DNA from: Dysosmobacter segnis
Lineage (GTDB): Bacteria; Bacillota; Clostridia; Oscillospirales; Oscillospiraceae
Direction of reading: 5' to 3'
DNA: 52,911 nt
Assembly (NCBI RefSeq): GCF_014297285.1
Contig: NZ_JACOQI010000021.1
Span: 1-52,911, forward strand
Part shown: positions 23,782 to 30,963 of the stretch, in pieces
Layout of the letters: each line of letters begins with the position of its first letter
Position numbering within the stretch: the stretch's first letter is position 1
Program-made: the position numbers and the translations under genes
The notes under the pieces: model-generated
The model's input: the letters and a program-made list of their open reading frames with translations, nothing else
Databases searched by the model: none
Told to the model about the DNA's origin: nothing

Positions 23782-24912
23782 TTAACGCTTTTTGCCGAGC
23801 CACCCCACAAATGACCCGAAGATCCGGCACAGCCAGTCGAATATAATCTCTTTCTTCGCCCCGCAGACCCGCCTGCGCTCCAGCAAGGCGCTTAGCAGTT
23901 TCCCAAAGCGAGGGCCGTCTTTTACAGTCTCGATCCGCGACAAGGATGTATTCACAGGTTCCTTCAGCTTGTGCGGATTCGGAGTCCAATCCAATCTTGG
24001 TTCTTCTGTCGGCGTAGGTGGCGGTGTCGGAGCAGGTGGCGGCGGATTCGGGTGTTGAAGGATCTGCGGGGTCACATGAAACTGTTGCTTCAGCGTTTCC
24101 TGCCCCCAGCACGGCTGCTTAGGCGTCGGTTCAATTGGCAGCTCGTCCAAATCATTGTTGCCAACATAAAACCGATAGGCGATATCCCCGAGGGCGTACA
24201 TGCCGGTTATATAGACCCGCACCGCGTCAAAAGAGTCCGCAATGCTCTTTATGGCCCGGTGCAGTGTCCTGCTTACCGTAGATATATTACGATTGATTAG
24301 CAGCGCGATCTCTGGGCAAGACAAAAATTCACCGTAGTACAGGTACAGATAGACGATTTGCACCTCGGTCAGGCTTGGAAGAACAGCCTTGAAAATCTCT
24401 TTATCGCCTAGGTCTATTTCCATCACTGGGCGGACCGGAAGCTGCGATCGGGCCGCAGCCATTCGAAACGAGGCGGACTCTTGGACACGCGCCCGTGCCC
24501 TTCCAAGAGTCCTCGAAACTGAACCTCGGTTCAGTCCAAGTTTCACTGCGATCTGGTTAACTGCCATCCCGGTAGCCCACAGTTCAAATACCCGCCACTG
24601 CGTCTCTGTCATCAGGTCTTTGCTTTCCGCCAAAGCCTCCACCATGGCCGCCCGGTAATCAACCCCCTCATCCGTGCCCGCCTGATCCTCCTGCGCCCAG
24701 TCCGTAAACTGCTGGTGATCCGTAGCGAGACCAACCTGTACACGCCCGCCCTTGGAGCCGATGCGTTGACCTGGGGTCAAGGCCCGCAGATGGGCGTTGA
24801 CGTCCATCAGCTCCTCCTCCACCATAAACAGCGCCTCGCTGCCCCCGTCGCAGAGTTCTTTCTTCTGAGCAAGCAGTTCCTTCCGGCGGGCCTTCAGTTC
24901 ATCAACGGTCAT
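23782..24912 (-). CDS. Double sigma-region-4/HTH regulator, likely late-gene activator
   Basis: A 376-residue protein with two similar helix-turn-helix units: residues ~100-143 (TETQWRVFELWATGMAVNQI, ending GSVSRTLGRAR) and ~180-223 (LTEVQIVYLYLYYGEFLSCP, ending STVSRTLHRAI). Both resemble sigma-70 region 4. A proline-rich spacer (PNPPPPAPTPPPTPTEEP, 289-306) leads to a hydrophobic/basic tail. It lies just before the terminator and terS, where Gram-positive phages encode late regulators such as ArpU or RinA. Activation of late genes is inferred from place and domains. Its ATG overlaps the upstream stop by 11 bases. Confidence 0.7.
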   Translation of the reverse strand: MTVDELKARRKELLAQKKELCDGGSEALFMVEEELMDVNAHLRALTPGQRIGSKGGRVQVGLATDHQQFTDWAQEDQAGTDEGVDYRAAMVEALAESKDLMTETQWRVFELWATGMAVNQIAVKLGLNRGSVSRTLGRARARVQESASFRMAAARSQLPVRPVMEIDLGDKEIFKAVLPSLTEVQIVYLYLYYGEFLSCPEIALLINRNISTVSRTLHRAIKSIADSFDAVRVYITGMYALGDIAYRFYVGNNDLDELPIEPTPKQPCWGQETLKQQFHVTPQILQHPNPPPPAPTPPPTPTEEPRLDWTPNPHKLKEPVNTSLSRIETVKDGPRFGKLLSALLERRRVCGAKKEIIFDWLCRIFGSFVGWLGKKR

Positions 24913-25135
24913 TTATCTTTCCCGCCTTCCACCCCACCGCTGCGTTTTCGGAGAAGCGTGGGACATCGTAGTAGCCCGACAGCAGCCGGGACGTATCCCG
25001 AAGCTGGGCAAGGACAACTTGATACGCCTGGATCTCATTCGGCGGCGCGCCTTCTTCCTTCAGCTGCTTGATCTTCAGCTTGATTTTTACGGCTGCCATC
25101 CGATATTCCTGGGCCATCTCTGCCATTGTGCTCAA
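24902..25135 (-). CDS. Small helical phage protein
   Basis: A 77-residue protein with a basic coiled-coil (MAAVKIKLKIKQLKEEG) and a conserved-looking RDTSRLLSGYYDVPR segment. A TTG start at 25135 is preferred because AGGAGGTG lies at good spacing; a GTG at 25144 overlaps that element. It lies between two HTH regulator genes. Confidence 0.55.
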   Translation of the reverse strand: MSTMAEMAQEYRMAAVKIKLKIKQLKEEGAPPNEIQAYQVVLAQLRDTSRLLSGYYDVPRFSENAAVGWKAGKINDR

Positions 25136-25297
25136 AAAATACACCTCCTCATATGCCTAAAACTACTACCAAAAGTTGTTTTGAAACCGGAACAGAAATT
25201 GGTAGTGATTTTGACTGTTTTGACTGTCCCCATCCAGAGGCCACAGATTTAGGTAGTAGTTTGGCATAGTCCCACCGTCTGAGTGTCTGGTATGGGG

Positions 25298-25555
25298 TCA
25301 GTTTTGGCAGTCTGATTTCGAGAATGTCCGTGTGTGCTGGCGACGGATCCAGTAAGCCGTCTCGGCGATTTTCTCGTCTGCCCGGTTGATGGTGCGGGAG
25401 ACTGTTGAGCGGTTGATGCCATATCGGAGCGCAATCTGCCCCATAGTCTGGCGTGTGTATAACCATGCCTCAAGGAGCTCCCTCTGCCGTTTGGTCAAGT
25501 CCACTAAGTTCTTCGTAACTTCGTAGTCTGCCTTGAGATATGCTTTGTTCACCAT
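25298..25555 (-). CDS. Small sigma-region-4-like HTH protein
   Basis: An 85-residue DNA-binding protein with one HTH (LTKRQRELLEAWLYTRQTMG, then ALRYGINRSTVSRTINRADE) sharing the S-[TV]-V-S-R-T recognition-helix core with both units of the larger regulator downstream. The ATG at 25555 has a distant GGAGGTGAG. It is probably part of the early-to-late switch. The 153 bp following it (25145-25297) are only a shadow frame. Confidence 0.7.
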   Translation of the reverse strand: MVNKAYLKADYEVTKNLVDLTKRQRELLEAWLYTRQTMGQIALRYGINRSTVSRTINRADEKIAETAYWIRRQHTRTFSKSDCQN

Positions 25556-25564
25556 CCGATTCCC

Positions 25565-25777
25565 TCACCTCCGGCGCTTATTTGCCATCCTACGCAGATA
25601 CCGCGTCCGATGGGCTGTGATATAGCCCCTCATATCTTCTTTCTCCTGCTGCGATGGGAGGTTGCTCTGCTCCGCGGCTTTGGCAGCAGCCTGATATTCC
25701 GCCCACTTGGAGCAGACTGCCGGATCGTGGCAGCCCGCCTGACGATCCGGGCAGCCCTTACATGGAGGTTGAGCCAT
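25565..25777 (-). CDS. Small cysteine-containing phage protein
   Basis: A 70-residue protein with C-x2-C-x6-C-x5-C at the start (CKGCPDRQAGCHDPAVC) and a basic C-terminus (TRYLRRMANKRRR). It is a common small zinc protein of Oscillospiraceae phages with unknown role. It overlaps the following membrane-protein gene by 20 bases. Confidence 0.65.
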   Translation of the reverse strand: MAQPPCKGCPDRQAGCHDPAVCSKWAEYQAAAKAAEQSNLPSQQEKEDMRGYITAHRTRYLRRMANKRRR

Positions 25778-25970
25778 CCCCGCCGTCCCTCCGTTCCTCC
25801 AGGATCCGTTCGATCTGGTTCAGTTTGATGAGTAGGATCAGCACCACCAGATAGGTGCAGAACAGCACCGTCTTGGCTGTGTTACCCTCATCCGCATACC
25901 GGACGGCCCATATTATGTTCATCAGGATCAGGGCCGCATCCACGATCCATCCCAGTACCTTACCGATCAT
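25758..25970 (-). CDS. Small two-segment membrane protein
   Basis: A 70-residue protein with two hydrophobic helices (VLGWIVDAALILMNIIWAV and VLFCTYLVVLILLIKL) and a charged C-terminal tail (ERILEERRDGGDGS). ATG 25970 has GGAGGGGAC upstream; the long open frame continuing to 26447 is only a shadow. The function is unknown; it could be an exclusion or anti-holin type protein. Confidence 0.6.
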   Translation of the reverse strand: MIGKVLGWIVDAALILMNIIWAVRYADEGNTAKTVLFCTYLVVLILLIKLNQIERILEERRDGGDGSTSM

Positions 25971-26238
25971 CCTTGTCCCCTCCGTCCATCTTTGCTCCGC
26001 AATTAGGGCAGTAAGGTTTGCCGTATTCTTGCGAGAAATTCCGGCAGCGGGTGCACTGCTTCTCATAGTTTCCCGTTTCCAGATTGAACCGGTAAGTGCC
26101 CCACCGCCCATACACCACCGGGGCCACGTCGGCGGCGGGCAGGGCCTCAATATACTGCGACGGCTCAAGCCCTTTTGCCCACGCGTGCTTTGCGGCCTTA
26201 ATCGCCGCACTGCGCTCAATGTATTCAGCCATTTCCAT
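25960..26238 (-). CDS. Zinc-ribbon phage protein
   Basis: A 92-residue protein: a helical N-terminus (AEYIERSAAIKAAKHAWAKG) then a C-x2-C...C-x2-C zinc ribbon (CTRC and CPNC) close to the end. This is a very common small protein of clostridial phages, with no known biochemistry. GAGGAGG lies six bases before ATG 26238. Confidence 0.7.
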   Translation of the reverse strand: MEMAEYIERSAAIKAAKHAWAKGLEPSQYIEALPAADVAPVVYGRWGTYRFNLETGNYEKQCTRCRNFSQEYGKPYCPNCGAKMDGGDKDDR

Positions 26239-26635
26239 CGATTGCCTCCTCGTTCGTTTCCGCGCCGAAATAGTGCTTCCGCCGTGACCGGCGAAAGGCA
26301 CCATTTCGGCGCTCGTCTGTTGGGTATACATAGTAGACAGACCGTGCGCCGGGTCTGACAGCTGAAAGCCTTGTGCGGCAATGGGAAGACCCAACAGACA
26401 ACAGATGCGATATCATCAGCAGATCCATGTCTAAAATTCATGGTCATCTGTTGGGTGTCTTCACCCTAAAAAAGTTGCAGATTCAGCAGAAGCCGGAACA
26501 TTTTTTACCGTAGGGCTTTATAGCTAAGGTGAAAAACTGCGGCCATATCAACCTAAAAACGCTGTCCTTTCAAAGGTTCTCGTCTTTTTCAGCATATCAG
26601 ATTTTTAAGCGTCAAAACCGGTGCAAAATCCGATA
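26239..26635. promoter_or_regulatory. About 400-bp gap with a repeated 10-bp motif
   Basis: No frame here has a ribosome binding site. TCTGTTGGGT occurs at 26316-26325 and 26447-26456, and in inverted form at 26389-26398; the last two copies are extended by (G)TCTTC. The right half (26463-26635) is AT-rich. This is the longest gap within the small-gene block and may hold promoters with an operator for the HTH or Myb-like proteins. Confidence 0.4.
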
Positions 26636-26848
26636 TCAAGAACCGGACGAAAATGCGATATATTTGCCCGGAAGCTGCCTCGGCTCAAAGCGCCACTTTT
26701 TGGCGTCATCGCCAATTTTCTGATAAAGCCGTGCCACGGCCAGCATAGGGGTATCTTCGCAGATGTCAAACTGAAATTCCTTCTGGGAGCAGTTCCAGAT
26801 GCCCCACTTGGCACCCGGTACGCCGCGTTGATACGTTTCACGTCTCAT
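26636..26848 (-). CDS. Conserved small phage protein
   Basis: A 70-residue protein (KWGIWNCSQKEFQFDICEDT, then ARLYQKIGDDAKKWRFEPR) of a type widely seen in clostridial phages. No function is known. GAAGGAGATACACC precedes ATG 26848, and the gene is coupled to the zinc mini-gene upstream by an 11-base overlap. Confidence 0.65.
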   Translation of the reverse strand: MRRETYQRGVPGAKWGIWNCSQKEFQFDICEDTPMLAVARLYQKIGDDAKKWRFEPRQLPGKYIAFSSGS

Positions 26849-26990
26849 GGTGTATCTCCTTCGCTCCCTCAATGGCTTCCCCCTCCGGCAATGGCATCCA
26901 GTTGTGCTCATGCCCGCACCCCAGGCAGGCGAGGCTCCCAATCTCGACTTTCAACCGGCGCAGCGCATTTACGAGTTCTTGATCTCTCAT
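26838..26990 (-). CDS. Very small zinc-motif protein
   Basis: A 50-residue protein with ALRRLKVEIGSLACLGCGHE near the start, nearly the same as the N-terminus of the protein at 27998-28540 (ALRGLKVETGSLACMGCGYE). The C-x2-C plus His pattern suggests a metal site. It overlaps both neighbours (four bases with the upstream gene). Confidence 0.6.
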   Translation of the reverse strand: MRDQELVNALRRLKVEIGSLACLGCGHEHNWMPLPEGEAIEGAKEIHHET

Positions 26991-27286
26991 TTGTCTCCGC
27001 CGCCTTCCAATTCTCCGCCACATGCAGCGTACCCTGCAAGATCCACCCAGTTGTCCGCCTTGCCATGGCCGGTGGCGATCCGCGCGATTTTGAACAGGCC
27101 CATCATGGCGGCCACGTCCGTTGGCAGGATGCAGCAATCTGCATCAGGAGCAATGCATTTCTTCCGCAGATAACTGGCCCAGAGTTCTCCAATCAATTCG
27201 AAATTGTTCTCCGGGCTTCCGTAATCCTGCTCGCGGTCACCACAGACGCAGATCTTCGCGCACTTCAAAATTTCCTCTCGATTCAT
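26987..27286 (-). CDS. DUF6378-like phage protein
   Basis: A 99-residue protein (GDREQDYGSPENNFELIGEL, then PTDVAAMMGLFKIARIATGH and DNWVDLAGYAACGGEL). This set is characteristic of the DUF6378 family, found in many phages beside metabolism or replication genes. The pattern resembles MazG-like nucleotide-handling helical bundles, but no catalytic site is certain. Confidence 0.75.
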   Translation of the reverse strand: MNREEILKCAKICVCGDREQDYGSPENNFELIGELWASYLRKKCIAPDADCCILPTDVAAMMGLFKIARIATGHGKADNWVDLAGYAACGGELEGGGDK

Positions 27287-27296
27287 AGCTTAGCTC

Positions 27297-27641
27297 CTAT
27301 TTCTTCCGGTTGTAGGTGACCGGTTTGATTTCCGGATAGCGCCGCTCAAACGGATCCATGGGCTGGCGGTTTTTGTACACATCAGCCAGCCGCCGGTCCA
27401 AATGTACCTGCAGCACATCGGCGTCCGGATTTTTGTGATTCATGGCACCCAGAAAATGTTTGTAATTTTCACGCCACAGGAGATCTAATTTTACGAGTCG
27501 GTCATAGCCCCAGCCAAATTCCTCGTGCAACGTAATTTGCAGGGTCTCCGCCATCAGCTCACAGGTGACCCGCTGGGCATCGTCGATCATTTTTTGCTGG
27601 ATCGCAGCCTGCTTGGCGAGAAATCCAGATTGCTTACTCAT
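27297..27641 (-). CDS. Phage protein, tandem paralogue A
   Basis: A 114-residue helical protein (TLQITLHEEFGWGYDRLVKL, ending DPFERRYPEIKPVTYNRKK). It shares its layout with the next gene upstream: a His-Glu-Glu-Phe-Gly/His-Phe-Gly core in mid-protein and a (D/R)PFE-x-RY motif near the C-terminus. This suggests an old tandem duplication. Function unknown. AAGGAGAAAAG precedes the ATG. Confidence 0.65.
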   Translation of the reverse strand: MSKQSGFLAKQAAIQQKMIDDAQRVTCELMAETLQITLHEEFGWGYDRLVKLDLLWRENYKHFLGAMNHKNPDADVLQVHLDRRLADVYKNRQPMDPFERRYPEIKPVTYNRKK

Positions 27642-28011
27642 GACTTTTCTCCTTCAGCTTTTCCCGGAAGTAGAGGTTCTCAATGGCGTAGCGCTCCTCA
27701 AACGGGCGGATGTTCTCGCCGCAGGCCGCTCGCAGTGCCCGATCCATCTTCTCCTTGGTGTAGACGATTTCCGGATCGTCGACGGCATCATCAACGCACA
27801 TCTGCGCGTAAGCCATGAAGGTATCCAGGAACGCAGATTCAAAACGAGCGGTCATTTTGGGGCCGAAGTGAAACTCGTTGTGCAGTGCGATCAAGGCTAC
27901 ATCCAAGCACTGCTGCACCGTGAAGCCCTTGATCACATGATTGTCATGCTGAAGCTGCTGGATAGCTTTCTGGGCCTGCAGCAGCTGAACGTAAGTATTA
28001 GGTTTCGGCAT
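27634..28011 (-). CDS. Phage protein, tandem paralogue B
   Basis: A 125-residue helical protein (ALIALHNEFHFGPKMTARFE, later RPFEERYAIENLYFREKLK) related to the gene downstream, with which it overlaps by 8 bases. A GAAGGAGGAAACCA element precedes ATG 28011. Such pairs occur in many Oscillospiraceae phages; the role is unknown. Confidence 0.65.
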   Translation of the reverse strand: MPKPNTYVQLLQAQKAIQQLQHDNHVIKGFTVQQCLDVALIALHNEFHFGPKMTARFESAFLDTFMAYAQMCVDDAVDDPEIVYTKEKMDRALRAACGENIRPFEERYAIENLYFREKLKEKSHE

Positions 28012-28540
28012 TGGTTTCCTCCTTCATCTGGGACTCACGGGACGCCACCGCATCAAGTGCGGCCTGGGCATCTTCACGGGCCGCATAACAGTCAGGGATT
28101 GGAAATACCGATAGATCAGAGTCAAAATTAACGGCCGTCTCCTCGATATGGTAGGCAAGCGTTCCATCCAGGTCATCATGATCGCCAATGAATGCCGTGA
28201 CTATTACAGCAGTTCCAGCGAACGCAAGGAACATATAGCCGCCAATATCACAAGGCACATCATCTTCATCCCGCATAAGCACCCACACCGTATCGCCGGC
28301 CTGGAATCGTGTGCTCTGCAGGAGTTCTTCGGGCGTGGTTTCCAGTACAGCTGCGGCCATTTTCAGAACGCTTCCTTCGCCGAAAGACTCATCCAACATT
28401 GTAATCCGTGCCACAGCCTCGTTGATAATTGCGCATCCGGACACGCCGCAGTTGTGTTCATATCCGCAGCCCATGCAGGCCAGACTTCCGGTCTCCACCT
28501 TCAGCCCACGCAGAGCCTTAATCAATTCTTCTATCTTCAT
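27998..28540 (-). CDS. Phage protein with N-terminal zinc motif
   Basis: A 180-residue protein. The N-terminus (ALRGLKVETGSLACMGCGYE, then HNCGVSGCAI) has a Cys/His cluster. A beta-rich middle (GDTVWVLMRDEDDVPCDIGG) resembles a small barrel also found alone in other phage proteins, and the tail is acidic. ATG 28540 is preferred to a GTG at 28549 because of GAGGTG spacing. Confidence 0.6.
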   Translation of the reverse strand: MKIEELIKALRGLKVETGSLACMGCGYEHNCGVSGCAIINEAVARITMLDESFGEGSVLKMAAAVLETTPEELLQSTRFQAGDTVWVLMRDEDDVPCDIGGYMFLAFAGTAVIVTAFIGDHDDLDGTLAYHIEETAVNFDSDLSVFPIPDCYAAREDAQAALDAVASRESQMKEETNAET

Positions 28541-28550
28541 GGGCTGCACC

Positions 28551-28757
28551 TCACAATCCGAGATTCAGGACACGGATCAGATCGCAGCTGTCGCAATGCT
28601 TATCCTCCAACTCGTCCTGGTTGGGGCACTCGCGCGGCCAGCGGCAATAGTCATCGCAGAATACCTGTGCGAGCTTTTCTACCTCATCCTGCCAGCATTC
28701 ACGGTGGAATACGTGGGCTGTCACTACGGTTTTTCCGCAGATTTTACATTTTGCCAT
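28551..28757 (-). CDS. Small zinc-finger phage protein
   Basis: A 68-residue protein with C-x2-C...H-x3-C (CKIC, HRECW) and a second Cys group near the end (CDDYC, CPNQ, CDSC). It probably binds one or two zinc ions. AAAGGAGACACAAG precedes ATG 28757. Confidence 0.7.
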   Translation of the reverse strand: MAKCKICGKTVVTAHVFHRECWQDEVEKLAQVFCDDYCRWPRECPNQDELEDKHCDSCDLIRVLNLGL

Positions 28758-28793
28758 CTTGTGTCTCCTTTCGTGGTGAATAAGGATAAATGG

Positions 28794-29051
28794 TCAGTAC
28801 CTGCCCCTTGCGCGGAGCACAGCATATTTTCTCTGGGCCTGCTTCTTCCGCATGGCCCGACATTTCGGGCAGAAGATCTGTTCCTTCCGCTCCAGAAACT
28901 CCCCGCCGCACATACGGCAGTACTGCGGCTTGATCCGCCGGAACTCCGTGCAGCTGTCACAGTCCGTACACCCTGCGGCGCATCCACCGACATCGTCCCA
29001 GTTCTGACACATGAAACGCTGCCAGTACGGGTCATAGCCGAGGTCATTCAT
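28794..29051 (-). CDS. Zinc-binding phage protein
   Basis: An 85-residue cysteine-rich protein: CAAGCTDCDSC in the middle and a C-x2-C...C-x2-C ribbon (CRMC, CPKC) toward the basic C-terminus (RKKQAQRKYAVLRARGRY). It is likely a nucleic-acid binder. The ribosome binding site is weak and just follows the upstream stop, suggesting translational coupling. Confidence 0.65.
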   Translation of the reverse strand: MNDLGYDPYWQRFMCQNWDDVGGCAAGCTDCDSCTEFRRIKPQYCRMCGGEFLERKEQIFCPKCRAMRKKQAQRKYAVLRARGRY

Positions 29052-29057
29052 CCGCTT

Positions 29058-30101
29058 TCACAGCAGCGCATCCAGAACTGAGAGATTCTTCCGCACCTCT
29101 GTCCGTGTCCGTGAGAGATTGAAGCCCTGCCGCACGGTCGGCTCCGGCGCGCCGAAGCCCCACGGCCCGTCCTTCAGCATGGTGCGGATCTTGTCAGCAT
29201 CTTCGGTGAGATACGTGAAGTAAACTTTGCCACGGACGGCCTTCTCTGACCTGCCGACCGCCTTGCCGATCACGGGGTAGCTGTCGCCATGCCGGATGCC
29301 ATCCGCCAACGCCTGATAGTCAGCGTCTGTCCACACGCTCGCCTTTCCATGATTGTCCGCGCGGACTGGACGCTCCTTCAGTCCAAGATCGTTGCACCGG
29401 CGGACAATGGCTCCTTCTGAGCGGCGTAGGATTTCAGACAATTCCACATACCCGTACTTGTGCTGCTTCAACAGCATTTTCAGTCGGCTGTCCTCGTCCG
29501 GCGTCCAAGGATCTTTCCTTTGCAGGGCGAACGCCTGAAAGTCCTTTTTGCGCTGCTCCGGCACCCAGTCCGGCTCTTTGCCCAGTGCCAGCGGCTCCAG
29601 TTTGGAGAAGTCGATGAAGCTCCTGTGCTGCTCCGCCCACTTCCAGAACTCATCCAGGTAAACCACCCGCCATACGCATTTATCAACACGTTTGGTATGG
29701 ATCGGGAAACCTCTTCGGCGGACCCAGCTCTCCATTTGGTAGCTGTATGACTGGGAATTGTCCGTAAGCGTAAGCATCAGCTGGTTGAAGGTCACATAGT
29801 CGCCAGAATCCAGCACCCCGCCAAGACCCAGTCTTTCAGCCCGAACCTTGATCGCCGATACTGTCCGCTCCAGCGTCTTGGCGATGCCGGGGATGGACAC
29901 CGTGCCCCAATGGTCTTCCAGATACCGTTCTTCTTCCGGCGTCCAAGTCTTCTGCGGGGAGCATCGCAGTTCCCGGCGCTTGGCACGCACAGCGCCCTCC
30001 ATCCGCTTCAGGGCCGTAGCCATCTCCGCGTCGCTCTGTGTTTTCCAGTGGTCACGGATGTACTGCTCTTCTTCACTTGTCCAACGGCGATAGTCACTCA
30101 T
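29058..30101 (-). CDS. Four-repeat Myb/SANT-like DNA-binding protein
   Basis: A 347-residue protein with four Myb/SANT-like helical repeats, each opening with Trp-Thr and an acidic turn: residues ~7-45 (WTSEEEQYIRDHW), ~53-93 (WTPEEERYLEDHW), ~199-241 (WTPDEDSRLKMLL) and ~257-297 (WTDADYQALADGI). Each ends in a basic recognition-type helix such as EGAVRAKRREL or SAIKVRAERLG. The 100-residue spacer contains an aromatic segment (YQMESWVRRRGFPIHTKRVD) that may be a separate small wing domain. Likely a phage transcription or replication regulator. ATG 30101 overlaps the upstream stop by 8 bases; the ATG 13 codons earlier has no ribosome binding site. Confidence 0.75.
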   Translation of the reverse strand: MSDYRRWTSEEEQYIRDHWKTQSDAEMATALKRMEGAVRAKRRELRCSPQKTWTPEEERYLEDHWGTVSIPGIAKTLERTVSAIKVRAERLGLGGVLDSGDYVTFNQLMLTLTDNSQSYSYQMESWVRRRGFPIHTKRVDKCVWRVVYLDEFWKWAEQHRSFIDFSKLEPLALGKEPDWVPEQRKKDFQAFALQRKDPWTPDEDSRLKMLLKQHKYGYVELSEILRRSEGAIVRRCNDLGLKERPVRADNHGKASVWTDADYQALADGIRHGDSYPVIGKAVGRSEKAVRGKVYFTYLTEDADKIRTMLKDGPWGFGAPEPTVRQGFNLSRTRTEVRKNLSVLDALL

Positions 30102-30468
30102 GGCAGCAAATCCCTTCCATATCAGGCGACGGCAGTCCATCTATTGCGTTACAGAGCCGCAGGGCGTTTTCCGCTGTCGGATCTTTCCGGCAGGCAGTCT
30201 TGGCCGCTTCTGTTTCCCGGATAACCCTTGCGTGGTGTTCCGAGAGTTTCCGTTCAAATTCAACAGCACTGGCAGCCCTTTCCCATTGAACCCGGACACG
30301 CTGCTTTTCGGCAGCCGCCTGATCCCGCGAGATTGTCTTGTTATAATACAGAAAATAGATATTCCGCAGGCAGGTGTAGGCCATCTGATCCGGCAGGGAT
30401 AAACCTTCAGGCAGCTCCTCACCGTGCATGGCAGCCTTTTCCCAGGGAAACGTAAATCCTGTGCTCAT
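30094..30468 (-). CDS. Phage helical protein of unknown function
   Basis: A 124-residue protein (ELPEGLSLPDQMAYTCLRNI, then ISRDQAAAEKQRVRVQWERA), mostly helical and probably coiled-coil. It starts at ATG 30468 in an ATGA overlap with the VRR-NUC gene. Genes with this N-terminal pattern commonly sit next to VRR-NUC nucleases in clostridial phages. Confidence 0.6.
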   Translation of the reverse strand: MSTGFTFPWEKAAMHGEELPEGLSLPDQMAYTCLRNIYFLYYNKTISRDQAAAEKQRVRVQWERAASAVEFERKLSEHHARVIRETEAAKTACRKDPTAENALRLCNAIDGLPSPDMEGICCHE

Positions 30469-30824
30469 AACTGCAAATACCATTCCAGGACTGCTACCGC
30501 CGCCTGCCAGCCGTGACAGACACGCCACACATAGCCCTGTGCCTGAAGGCGTTCACCCCACCACTCCTGTTCATCGGAAGTGTGTCCGCTCTCCGTTTTC
30601 ATCTCGATATACAGCCCGTGATACCGTCCCCGAGGTACCGGTAGGCAGAGATCCGGCACGCCGGACTTCACGCCCTGCTGCTTCAGGTGCTTGGCCTCCA
30701 CAGCATCACGGGTACCGCCATTGGGGATGTGATGGAGCAACGCCAGTTCCGGCCACTGCCGGCGGATAGAAGGCTGCTGGCTCCACTTGATGACATTTGC
30801 CTGATGCTGGGCCTCACTTGCCAT
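30465..30824 (-). CDS. VRR-NUC domain nuclease
   Basis: A 119-residue protein that is a stand-alone VRR-NUC domain: IPNGGTRDAVEAKHLKQQGV, then GVPDLCLP (catalytic Asp), YHGLYIEMKTE (E-x-K) and SDEQEWWGERLQAQGY. VRR-NUC proteins are PD-(D/E)XK enzymes that act as structure-specific nucleases such as junction resolvases. The phage may use it in recombination or to resolve branched DNA before packaging. GGAGGTGATAGAGA precedes the ATG. Confidence 0.88.
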   Translation of the reverse strand: MASEAQHQANVIKWSQQPSIRRQWPELALLHHIPNGGTRDAVEAKHLKQQGVKSGVPDLCLPVPRGRYHGLYIEMKTESGHTSDEQEWWGERLQAQGYVWRVCHGWQAAVAVLEWYLQL

Positions 30825-30963
30825 TCTCTATCACCTCCACGAAGGTCACGGTCTTATTGCTCCGCGGGTCCTTCTCCTTGCCCTGACGGACGGTGTACCC
30901 ATTCCGGGCGAGGATCACGATGACCTGATCGCGGTCTTCCGCTTTTGATACATACAGCTTCAT
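30814..30963 (-). CDS. Very small phage protein
   Basis: A 49-residue protein (MKLYVSKAEDRDQVIVILAR, ending VTFVEVIENGK), predicted beta-alpha-beta. GGAGGGGCGC lies directly before ATG 30963. It overlaps the helicase stop (ATGA) and the VRR-NUC start (11 bases), so it is placed in a continuous coupled series. This type is recurrent next to phage helicases; the function is unknown. Confidence 0.7.
   Translation of the reverse strand: MKLYVSKAEDRDQVIVILARNGYTVRQGKEKDPRSNKTVTFVEVIENGK

Noticed and set aside
25758..26447. 229-residue protein on the minus strand
   Set aside because: Only the last 70 residues behave like a protein (two membrane helices with their own ribosome binding site); the rest is a shadow of the zinc-ribbon gene and gap.
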